In this document: in pieces, positions 1-5,211 of the stretch
Numbering within the stretch: the first letter of the stretch is position 1
Layout: each line of letters begins with the position of its first letter
Source of the DNA: Gammaproteobacteria bacterium
GTDB lineage: Bacteria; Pseudomonadota; Gammaproteobacteria; UBA9214
NCBI GenBank assembly: GCA_020027635.1
Contig: JAHKKL010000144.1
Location: forward strand, 1 to 5,284
DNA: 5,284 nucleotides
Reading direction: 5' to 3'
Translations under genes and position numbers: made by a program
Notes under the pieces: generated by a model
The model's database searches: none
Told to the model about the DNA's origin: nothing
The model's input: only the letters and a program-made list of their open reading frames with translations

Positions 1-583
1 CAAACTCGTTATCCACGATGACCTCGCCCGTGAAAGCCGAGGACTTGACACCACTGACGCAGATACTGCTGCTCTCGAATTGCTTCGGCAGCTGACTGAA
101 GGTGGAACTGAAGGCGCCCTGCATTTCTTCGTACTCACCAAACAAGCCACCCTCATCAAACTGCCACGCGTAGGTCGAGGCCTTCTTCAGGTTCCCATCC
201 TTGTTCCGTTCGACCAGCGTGAAGTCACTATCGAACTGCAGGTAGGCGGCACCCGCAGCAACGCCGCCGGAATTCGCCGTATCCCAGACAGTGATGAACA
301 TGGGGGTAAGGTCTCCATCGCTGTTACACGGAACAATCAGGACGAGTTTCAGGTTATTCGCAACCTGATCGTTGACGGAGTTGCCCAGCAGAATGTTGAT
401 GAGACCTTTCGTATCCAGGGATTCATTCTGAATCTGGCTTCCAAGGGAAGCCTGCGTATCCACCTTCAGACTGATGCTTGCACTATGCACGGTGAGGGAT
501 GGTCCGCCGGCCAGGGTTGCTGTCGAGACCGCAACCAGCAGCGCGATGGGTAGCACGGCAATCCATTTCGATATCGTCATCAT
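1..583 (-). CDS. Secreted protein of unknown function (N-terminal part, cut by window edge)
   Basis: An open frame reads leftwards from an ATG pair at 583/580 through 194 codons without a stop and leaves the window at base 1, so the C-terminus is missing. Residues 1-25 form a typical Sec signal peptide: a short N-region with Lys6, a hydrophobic core (about 8-20) and a likely cleavage site after TATLA. The mature part starts GGPSLTVHSAS and is mildly acidic, rich in Ser, Asn, Asp and Gly, with two cysteines (86 and 175) that could form a disulfide. I see no known catalytic motif, lipobox or second membrane segment, and I do not recognise the family. The AGGAG at 587-591 lies 3 nt from the first ATG and 6 nt from the second, so translation probably starts at the second (580). 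GC content is lower than next door: by hand count 61 of 120 bases at 301-420 against 42 of 60 at 1441-1500 in the GMC gene. That could mean recent acquisition or only different constraints. The signal peptide and ribosome site make the gene call fairly sure; its function is open. Confidence 0.8.
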   Translation of the reverse strand, partial: MMTISKWIAVLPIALLVAVSTATLAGGPSLTVHSASISLKVDTQASLGSQIQNESLDTKGLINILLGNSVNDQVANNLKLVLIVPCNSDGDLTPMFITVWDTANSGGVAAGAAYLQFDSDFTLVERNKDGNLKKASTYAWQFDEGGLFGEYEEMQGAFSSTFSQLPKQFESSSICVSGVKSSAFTGEVIVDNEF

Positions 584-586
584 GGT

Positions 587-591
587 CTCCT
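587..591 (-). promoter_or_regulatory. Shine-Dalgarno site of the secreted-protein gene
   Basis: AGGAG on the minus strand, 3 nt before the ATG at 583 and 6 nt before the adjacent in-frame ATG at 580. The normal spacing favours the second ATG. The only effect is one extra Met. Confidence 0.65.
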
Positions 592-618
592 TTTATTAGT
601 GATGTTCTGATTAAGTCT

Positions 619-694
619 GTCATTCCCGCGAAGGCGGGAATCCAACCTTCCCAGGATCAGTGGGTTACTGGATCCCCGCTTCCGCGGGGATGAC
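619..694. repeat. 76-base palindromic double-hairpin repeat (CATTCCCGCG...CGCGGGGATG type)
   Basis: Two 26-base arms (619-644 and 669-694) are near-perfect reverse complements, differing at a few positions by C/T changes, and are separated by a 24-base centre. Each arm is also a hairpin: 622-629 pairs with 634-641 (8 bp, loop GAAG) and 672-679 pairs with 684-691 (8 bp, loop TTCC). The element can therefore fold as two small hairpins or one long one. Read as protein, the left arm gives the string VIPAKAGIQ, familiar as spurious translated sequence from dispersed repeats in many proteobacteria. From general knowledge, such elements are multicopy, non-coding and probably moved by a transposase acting in trans. 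Only one copy is in this window, so its dispersal here is inferred. It begins 36 nt upstream of the secreted-protein start and is probably transcribed in that gene's leader. Confidence 0.85.
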
Positions 695-830
695 TTGTTC
701 AGATGTCCCTTAGTTAATTAGCCTCGCGCTATACCCTATTTTCAGCGGCATCAGTCATCACTCTTGCCGAAAAACAGGTTTCGACTGTAACACCTCCGTG
801 GCGATACACTCAACACGATTGTCATGAAAA

Positions 831-858
831 AGTATAGACCGCGATCAGGTGTTCGCAA
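831..858 (-). promoter_or_regulatory. Candidate sigma70-type promoter for the secreted-protein gene
   Basis: On the minus strand, TTGCGA (853-858; 4 of 6 matches to TTGACA) is followed after 16 nt by TATACT (831-836; 5 of 6 matches to TATAAT). Transcription would start near 824 and run left, giving an untranslated leader of about 240 nt that includes the 619-694 repeat. It is the best promoter-like pair I found in this gap, but nothing beyond the hexamers supports it. Confidence 0.4.
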
Positions 859-949
859 CATTTGCATGGTAGGGCCGGCCAATATGAACATCTCCATCGG
901 GCGATTTCCCGCCGGGGAAGTGCCTATCAGTAAACCATGAAATTGCCGC

Positions 950-2626
950 TTACAGTACCCCCTGCCCCATCAGCCGGGAGATGTGGTCGGCGGCGCGGAT
1001 GGCGAGCGCCTCGATCGTCAGCGATGGGGCCTCGCCGCCGCCCGAACTCGGGAATACACTGGCATCCACGATGAACAGATTGCGCCAGCGATGGCTGCGG
1101 CAGTGCGCATCCACCACTGACTCGTGCGGATCGTTTCCCATGCGGCAGGTGCCGAAGACGTGGGTGGAATTGAAGCTGTCGTAATTGCCGTACTCCTCGA
1201 AGATCGCTTCCGCACCGGCGGCGTGCAGGATTTCGCGCGCGGTCTTGGCCATGAACTCAAGGCGGCGCAACTCGCTCTCTTCCAGATGGCTGTGCAGGCG
1301 CGCCAGCGGCAGGCCCGCGGCATCCTTTTCCGCCGGGTCGAGATCGATGTAGGAATCCGGATTGGGCAGGCTCTCGCCGATGGCGCCGACCGAGAGCACG
1401 TGGCCGAAGCGCGCGCGCATGGTCGCCTTGTGCGACCTGCCCCAGCCCCCGATCACGCGCCGTGCATAACTGACCGGATCGAGCAGTTCGGCCTGCGCCG
1501 TCCCCGGCGAGAAGCGGCAACCGCCGATCACCCCGGGGATGGCGTCCGGGGCGTTGAAGTCCCAGCAGATGCTGTCGGAGGGCAACCCCCGTTGACTGCC
1601 GAGGGGTTCCGGGTGGAGAGCGCTGCTGGTCCAGAACACCGTCTCCATGAAATTCTTCCCCACCAGACCGGATTCGTTGGCGAGACCCTCCGGCGCATGG
1701 CGGTTCTCGGACACAAGCAACAGTCGCGGTGTTTCGACCGCCCCGCAGGCGATGATCACCGCCGCGGCGCTGACCGTTCGGGCTTTGCCGCCGGCGTCGA
1801 GATAATGCACCGCGCCCACCCGGTCATCGGGTCCAGCCTCGACGCGGGTGACGGCGCATTCGGGCTGGATCGTACAACAGCCGCTAGCCACGGCCTTGCG
1901 CAGGAAGGTGACGTCAACGCTGCCTTTATCCAGACGCGGGCAGCCAAATGTACAGCCCGAGCAGTAGTTGCAGGAGGGGCGGCCGTCATAGGGCTCGGAC
2001 AGTGCCGCCACCGGGTTGGCGACCCAGTGCAGTCCGAGTTTCCCGCAGCCCGCGGCGAGTTTCTGGCTGGCATAACTCGGCGGGTGGGGCGGCAACGGGT
2101 AGGGTTCGCTGCGCGCGCGCACCGCCTCATCCGCCGGTCCCGCCACGCCGATGAGCCGCTCAGCCATGCAATAGTAGGGCTCCAGCTCGGCATAATCGAT
2201 CGGCCAGTCCGCCGCGACCCCGAAACGAGTCTGCATTTTCATGGCGGCGGGATGCAGACGCTGTGCCTCGCCGGTGAAATGCAAGGTGCTGCCCCCCACG
2301 CCGCGCACATGATGATAGGCCAGGGCGACGCGCCGGGCGCCGTCCACGATGTTGCCGAAGTTGCGGTTCCAGGAGCGCAGTCCCTGCCAGCGCGTCTCCA
2401 GCGCCTGCAACGACGCAAAGGTCTGCTTTCCCCTGGAGCCGGGCTTGTGGGGAAAGCCCAGCTGTTCCCAGTCATTGCGGCTCAGGCGGTAATCCTGCAG
2501 AGGGTTGAACGCGGGCCCGGCCTCAAGCACAAGCACCTTGATCCCGTGACGCGACAGTGCCCAGGCGGCCGCACCGCCGCCGGCACCGGCACCCACGATC
2601 ACGACGTCGTGTCGCGACTGTTCCAT
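950..2626 (-). CDS. GMC-family FAD-dependent dehydrogenase, large (flavoprotein) subunit
   Basis: This 558-residue flavoprotein belongs to the glucose-methanol-choline oxidoreductase family, close in type to the large subunits of gluconate 2-dehydrogenase and bacterial FAD-dependent glucose dehydrogenase. It should oxidise an alcohol or sugar hydroxyl; the substrate cannot be read from sequence. The Rossmann motif VGAGAGGGAAA starts at residue 11 and Glu35 ends the second strand (VLVLEAG) for FAD ribose binding. GVGGSTLHFTG (109-119) and CGAVETPRLLL (294-304) match GMC signature regions. Cys219, Cys222, Cys225 and Cys229 form C-x2-C-x2-C-x3-C, placed like the cysteine cluster that binds iron-sulfur in FAD glucose dehydrogenase. 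His489 in THVFGTCRMG is the expected active-site histidine. The usual Asn of the final motif (xNPxxTI) is Ala533 in GEAPSLTI. There is no signal peptide; export is probably with the Tat-bearing partner encoded just upstream. The ATG at 2626 overlaps that partner's TGA by one base. An in-frame GTG at 2629 would add one residue. No strong ribosome site is visible, so translation is probably coupled. Confidence 0.93.
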   Translation of the reverse strand: MEQSRHDVVIVGAGAGGGAAAWALSRHGIKVLVLEAGPAFNPLQDYRLSRNDWEQLGFPHKPGSRGKQTFASLQALETRWQGLRSWNRNFGNIVDGARRVALAYHHVRGVGGSTLHFTGEAQRLHPAAMKMQTRFGVAADWPIDYAELEPYYCMAERLIGVAGPADEAVRARSEPYPLPPHPPSYASQKLAAGCGKLGLHWVANPVAALSEPYDGRPSCNYCSGCTFGCPRLDKGSVDVTFLRKAVASGCCTIQPECAVTRVEAGPDDRVGAVHYLDAGGKARTVSAAAVIIACGAVETPRLLLVSENRHAPEGLANESGLVGKNFMETVFWTSSALHPEPLGSQRGLPSDSICWDFNAPDAIPGVIGGCRFSPGTAQAELLDPVSYARRVIGGWGRSHKATMRARFGHVLSVGAIGESLPNPDSYIDLDPAEKDAAGLPLARLHSHLEESELRRLEFMAKTAREILHAAGAEAIFEEYGNYDSFNSTHVFGTCRMGNDPHESVVDAHCRSHRWRNLFIVDASVFPSSGGGEAPSLTIEALAIRAADHISRLMGQGVL

Positions 2627-3138
2627 CACGGTAGCCGTGCGGGCGGCCGGGTGTAGTCCAGATATCCCAGCGGCTGGGGCGGCCCGGCATAGCCCAGTCC
2701 CGGCCAGCTCTCGGGCTGGTGATAATAATGAGTGAAGGCGTCCTGTCGCGTGATTTCGAAAAAGCGTCGTTCCGCGGAACCCGGGCGAGCCGCTTCGGCA
2801 CGGGCAGCGACGGCTTCCCTGGCGTCGACGTCCAGTGCCGCGAAATCGGAAGCGCCGCGTTTGCGGGCCTCTGAATCCAGCCAGATCCGCCCGAATGTCA
2901 GCAAGACCCGGTAATCACGGTCATCGCGCGCGGCGGCGAGCAGCAATTTGTCGACACCGAGCTGCGTGGCGCTCGGAGTTGCGTCGGCGGGAATCAGTGT
3001 ATCGAGCCAGGCCCCCAAGGTGCCGCCCGTTGCCGGCGTCGGTATCGGTGTCGGCCGGGCGGCACGCGCGGGTATCACGCGGGCAAGCAACCACCAGACA
3101 GTGGACCATTTGAGGAAGTGGCGGCGTGTAACGGGCAT
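2626..3138 (-). CDS. Tat-exported small subunit, gluconate 2-dehydrogenase subunit 3 family
   Basis: This 170-residue protein is the usual partner of GMC flavoproteins of the gluconate/glucose dehydrogenase type and serves as their export escort and structural subunit. Residues 4-10 are TRRHFLK, an exact twin-arginine motif, followed by a hydrophobic segment (about 11-23) and an Ala-rich cleavage site (PARA, after residue 26 or 27). A Pro/Thr-rich linker follows. The mature domain begins with GAWLDTLIPADATPSATQLG, the Leu-Ile-Pro and 'P-x-A-x-x-x-G' pattern of the family, and ends with HYYHQPESWPGLGYAGPPQP, a Tyr/Pro/Gly-rich tail typical of these subunits. Start choice: the ATG at 3138 is kept because the next candidate would delete the twin arginine. 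No clear Shine-Dalgarno precedes it, and the gap to the ppnP stop is 21 nt, so it may depend on upstream translation. Family knowledge says the partner, lacking its own signal, is exported piggy-back through Tat. The assignment is strong from motif, length and neighbour. Confidence 0.9.
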   Translation of the reverse strand: MPVTRRHFLKWSTVWWLLARVIPARAARPTPIPTPATGGTLGAWLDTLIPADATPSATQLGVDKLLLAAARDDRDYRVLLTFGRIWLDSEARKRGASDFAALDVDAREAVAARAEAARPGSAERRFFEITRQDAFTHYYHQPESWPGLGYAGPPQPLGYLDYTRPPARLP

Positions 3139-3159
3139 GTGCGTGTTTGTTCGCGGAGT

Positions 3160-3474
3160 TCACTTGATGAAGGAACAGCAGTAATCCGTGATCCCGCTGA
3201 CCTTCAGACTGAACCTGGAAGCGGCAGGCACCTCGAACGTTTCTCCCCCCGTGACGGTTCTCCACCCTGAGGCACCCGGAATCAGAACTTGCAGGTTGCC
3301 GCTCAAAATCTCCATCACTTCCTTGTCGTCCGTGTTGAATTCGTATTCCCCCGGCAACATGACGCCAAGCGTCTTTCTTGAACCGTCAGGGAAAACCAGC
3401 GTGCGGCTGGTCACCCCGCCGTCAAAATACACATTGGCTTTTCTGAGTACCGTTACATTCCTGAATTCAGACAT
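3160..3474 (-). CDS. ppnP: Pyrimidine/purine nucleoside phosphorylase (PpnP/YaiE family)
   Basis: This 104-residue cytoplasmic protein has the single-domain cupin fold of PpnP, which splits several purine and pyrimidine nucleosides with phosphate to the free base and ribose 1-phosphate. It matches E. coli PpnP (94 residues) along its length: NVYFDGGVTSRTLVF for the start, KTLGVMLPGEYEFNTDDKE for the core (E. coli has SVGVMVEGEYTFSTAEPE), then VMEILSGNLQVLIPG, GETFEVPAASRFSLKV and the end YCCSFIK. It is about ten residues longer at the N-terminus. The start is well supported: GGGAGG at 3483-3488 lies 8 nt before the ATG. It is the first gene of the probable three-gene minus-strand unit, 21 nt before the Tat small subunit. 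There is no obvious metabolic link between nucleoside phosphorolysis and a periplasmic dehydrogenase, so the grouping may be only co-transcription. Family assignment is confident; substrate range is taken from the family. Confidence 0.93.
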   Translation of the reverse strand: MSEFRNVTVLRKANVYFDGGVTSRTLVFPDGSRKTLGVMLPGEYEFNTDDKEVMEILSGNLQVLIPGASGWRTVTGGETFEVPAASRFSLKVSGITDYCCSFIK

Positions 3475-3482
3475 GCGATTCG

Positions 3483-3488
3483 CCTCCC
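3483..3488 (-). promoter_or_regulatory. Shine-Dalgarno site of ppnP
   Basis: GGGAGG on the minus strand, 8 nt before the ATG at 3474. It is the strongest ribosome site in the window and suggests that ppnP is translated better on its own than the two downstream genes, which lack clear sites. Confidence 0.75.
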
Positions 3489-3625
3489 ATTGACCGGGGT
3501 TGATGTGAAGTACGAGCGTTCGGAAACCACGGAGCCCTTTCCGCCGGCCCGGATGGAAAACAGCCTGCGTGGTTCGTCACCGGAAAACCGGGTACCGCCT
3601 GCAAAGTCATCCCGTGCGTTTCAAG

Positions 3626-3648
3626 CGGCGCGTCATCAAGACGCGCCG
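3626..3648. other. Perfect 9-bp GC-rich hairpin
   Basis: CGGCGCGTC (3626-3634) and GACGCGCCG (3640-3648) pair perfectly around the 5-nt loop ATCAA. No T-run follows on either strand, so it is not a standard intrinsic terminator. If the TACAAT box at 3655-3660 is a -10 element, a minus-strand transcript would begin at about 3648 and carry this hairpin at its very 5' end, where it could protect the ppnP operon mRNA. An operator palindrome is another possibility. Confidence 0.55.
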
Positions 3649-3654
3649 GGCATC

Positions 3655-3660
3655 ATTGTA
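3655..3660 (-). promoter_or_regulatory. Candidate -10 box (TACAAT) for the ppnP operon
   Basis: TACAAT on the minus strand matches TATAAT at 5 of 6 positions and would give a leader of about 174 nt before the ppnP ATG. No good -35 hexamer is seen 16-18 nt upstream (GAGCGA at 17 nt), so the promoter would need an activator or be weak. Confidence 0.25.
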
Positions 3661-3833
3661 ACCCGGGCACGCGGTAATCGCTCGGCAGGCCGCAGGCGAC
3701 GGCAGAGCATAGGCAGCTCAGCGGCGGCCCGCTGGTCGCCGGCATCGTCCATGGAGGCCATATTCTCCGCATCGGTATCTCGCGGCGCACGCGCCTGTTC
3801 CAGGCCGTCTCTCACTCCGGGGTCGCGTCACGA

Positions 3834-3863
3834 GAAACAGCGTTTATAGGACCTCCGTACAAT
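3834..3863 (+). promoter_or_regulatory. Weak candidate promoter for the mltD-like gene
   Basis: GAAACA (3834-3839; 3 of 6 matches to TTGACA) and TACAAT (3858-3863; 5 of 6) are 18 nt apart on the plus strand, giving a start near 3870 and a leader of about 135 nt. The -35 match is poor, so this is only the best pair I could find. Confidence 0.2.
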
Positions 3864-3990
3864 TCATCTCCTGCCCGCAGGCGCCTAGCATGAAGTTACC
3901 AGGGGCGAGAATCATTCTGTTGCGCGGATGCCGACAGATGCCGGTGATAGTTGACCGGGTGTGCAATGCAAAACCAGGAACCAAAACCTT

Positions 3991-3995
3991 GGGAG
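3991..3995 (+). promoter_or_regulatory. Shine-Dalgarno site deciding the mltD-like start
   Basis: GGGAG lies 10 nt before the ATG at 4006, slightly long but usable. It favours that ATG over the in-frame GTG at 3961, which has no ribosome site and would place a polar stretch before the signal peptide. Confidence 0.55.
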
Positions 3996-4005
3996 TTGCA
4001 TCACG

Positions 4006-5211
4006 ATGAATACGACAACGACAAAACTGCTCTGGCTGCCCGGCTTGGCCATGGCACTATCCGCGGTAGCCGGCATCGCTTCTCTCTCGACAGGGCGTGG
4101 CATGACCGGCGATCCGATGGGATGGATAAGACCGCAGTGCGCCGGTTCCCGCATGCCGGATTCCTGTGCCGCGGATCTGTTCACGGATTTCACCTCACCC
4201 ACCGACGATACACCGTCCGAATACACTGAAGCGGGGACGGCGCCTGTCGTCGAGATCTGGGACCGCCTGCGCGGCGGTTTCACCCTGCCGACAGGCAATG
4301 ATCCGGCGATTCGACACTATCTGGCAAGTTTCAACCGGCATCCCGGTGCCGTCGTGCGGGCATTGCAGCGTGGCGAACCCTACCTTTTCCACATCATGAA
4401 CCGCGTGCAACAACGCGGACTGCCGGCGGAACTGGCATTGCTGCCATTCGTGGAAAGCGCCTTCGACCCGCACGCCACCTCACCGGTCGGGGCGGCCGGA
4501 TTATGGCAGTTCATGCCCGACACGGCCGCGTATCTCGGCCTGAGCCAGAACTGGTGGTATGACGGCCGCCGGGACGTCATCGACGCCACCGAGGCCGCCC
4601 TCGACTATCTGACACAGCTGCATCGATGCTTCGGCGACTGGCTGCTGGCCCTGGCGGCCTATAACGCGGGCAGTGCGCGGGTTCAACGTGCGGTCGAGCA
4701 AAACCGCCTCGAGGGAAAGCCGGTCGATTTCTGGCATTTGCCGCTGCCGGAGGAAACCCGGGGCTATGTGCCCAAGCTGATCGCCCTGCGGAATGTGATC
4801 AATCATCCCTCGGACTACCACATCACGCTGCCGCCCCTGCCCGACGCGCACTACTTCACCCGCGTCGACACGCAAGGACGGATCGATCTGCAGGTGGCCG
4901 CGCGGCTCGCCGGGACCACCGAAGATGAACTCAAGCGCCTCAACCCCGGTATCCTCCGGCTCATCACCCCGCCCGACAGGCCAAATATCCTGCTCATCCC
5001 GAAGGCGCGGGAACGGGTCTTCCGCGAGCGTCTCGCCCGGCTGCCCGAGGAGGAACGCATCCAGTCGATCCGTCACCGGATTCTTCAGGGCGACACACTG
5101 GGCGCGATTGCCCAGCATTACCGGACCACGGTAGATAAACTGCTCAAGGTCAATCACCTCGAAGGCACGGAAATTATTGCCGGGGAGTTTCTCGTCGTAC
5201 CCGGCTCATAG
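4006..5211 (+). CDS. mltD: Membrane-bound lytic murein transglycosylase D-like protein (SLT + LysM)
   Basis: This 401-residue periplasmic enzyme should cleave the MurNAc-GlcNAc bond of peptidoglycan to give 1,6-anhydro ends. Residues 1 to about 26 form a signal peptide (Lys7, then a Leu/Ala-rich core). The SLT domain covers about 125-245: Glu150 in LLPFVESAFDP is the catalytic acid, followed by SPVGAAGLWQFMP (159-171), a Trp/Tyr-rich loop and the family motif LALAAYNAGSARV (214-226). Residues about 284-332 form a degenerate LysM-like segment (DLQVAARLAGTTEDELKRLN), and 357-398 a LysM domain (ILQGDTLGAIAQHYRTTVDK) for glycan binding. E. coli MltD has about 450 residues, so this form is somewhat shorter. 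Unlike that lipoprotein, it has no lipobox: the first Cys is residue 45, followed by Cys54, which may pair in a disulfide. It probably is soluble or held by an uncleaved signal. The gene is divergent from ppnP. After the stop, CGGCT/AGCCG (5202-5214) or ACCCGGC/GCCGGGT (5199-5205 with 5231-5237) can pair, but no T-run follows, so no terminator is called. The symbol is by family resemblance. Confidence 0.92.
   Translation: MNTTTTKLLWLPGLAMALSAVAGIASLSTGRGMTGDPMGWIRPQCAGSRMPDSCAADLFTDFTSPTDDTPSEYTEAGTAPVVEIWDRLRGGFTLPTGNDPAIRHYLASFNRHPGAVVRALQRGEPYLFHIMNRVQQRGLPAELALLPFVESAFDPHATSPVGAAGLWQFMPDTAAYLGLSQNWWYDGRRDVIDATEAALDYLTQLHRCFGDWLLALAAYNAGSARVQRAVEQNRLEGKPVDFWHLPLPEETRGYVPKLIALRNVINHPSDYHITLPPLPDAHYFTRVDTQGRIDLQVAARLAGTTEDELKRLNPGILRLITPPDRPNILLIPKARERVFRERLARLPEEERIQSIRHRILQGDTLGAIAQHYRTTVDKLLKVNHLEGTEIIAGEFLVVPGS

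Larger units (their letters stand above)
584..949. other. Non-coding region between the GMC gene and the secreted-protein gene
   Basis: This 366-base gap lies downstream of the GMC gene stop (950-952) and upstream of the secreted-protein gene, both on the minus strand. It contains the palindromic repeat at 619-694, an AT-richer stretch at about 705-760 and a promoter candidate at 831-858. The only open frames are short and have no usable ribosome site. I see no convincing intrinsic terminator after the GMC gene: the GC-rich bases at 897-916 can form only about a 4-bp stem and no T-run follows. Confidence 0.6.
3475..4005. other. Divergent intergenic region between ppnP and the mltD-like gene
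   Basis: About 530 bases separate the starts of two divergently transcribed genes, which is long for a gene-dense chromosome. It holds the ppnP ribosome site, a strong hairpin (3626-3648), a TACAAT box facing ppnP (3655-3660), a weak promoter pair facing mltD (3834-3863) and a short CCTGCCCGCAGG palindrome near 3871-3882. A 59-codon minus-strand frame (3636-3815) and a 47-codon one (3467-3610) are present but not convincing as genes. I see no tRNA and no recognisable gene remnant. Confidence 0.6.

Noticed and set aside
80..553. Plus-strand open frame of 157 codons
   Set aside because: It lies wholly antisense to the secreted-protein gene, which has a signal peptide and a ribosome site; the plus frame has neither.
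499..693. Plus-strand frame of 64 codons ending in the VIPAKAGIQ string
   Set aside because: The string is a translation of the palindromic repeat, a well-known source of false proteins; the rest is antisense to the secreted-protein gene.
603..703. Imperfect direct repeats TGTTCTGA (603-610) and TGTTCAGA (696-703) as target-site duplication of the palindromic element
   Set aside because: The left copy is 8 bases away from the element end while the right copy begins 2 bases after it, and they differ by one base, so they do not fit a clean duplication.
790..825. GGAGGT on the minus strand near 792-797 and a 24-codon frame starting at 825
   Set aside because: The ribosome-like motif lies inside the short frame and has no start codon at a proper distance after it; the frame's own ATG has no ribosome site.
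1124..2656. Plus-strand open frame of 510 codons
   Set aside because: It is the antisense shadow of the GMC gene, produced by high GC. It shows no family motif and is rich in His, Arg and Gly, as expected for such shadows.
3467..3610. Minus-strand 47-codon frame overlapping the ppnP start, as a possible leader peptide
   Set aside because: No ribosome site precedes its ATG, and it has neither repeated regulatory codons nor an attenuator-like hairpin with a T-run.
3490..3849. Plus-strand frame of 119 codons in the ppnP-mltD gap
   Set aside because: It starts at a TTG on the complement of the ppnP ribosome site, has no ribosome site of its own, and has a Ser/Arg/Pro/Ala-rich composition without recognisable domains.
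4501..5157. Minus-strand frame of 218 codons
   Set aside because: It is antisense to the SLT and LysM regions of the mltD-like gene, whose motifs are unambiguous.
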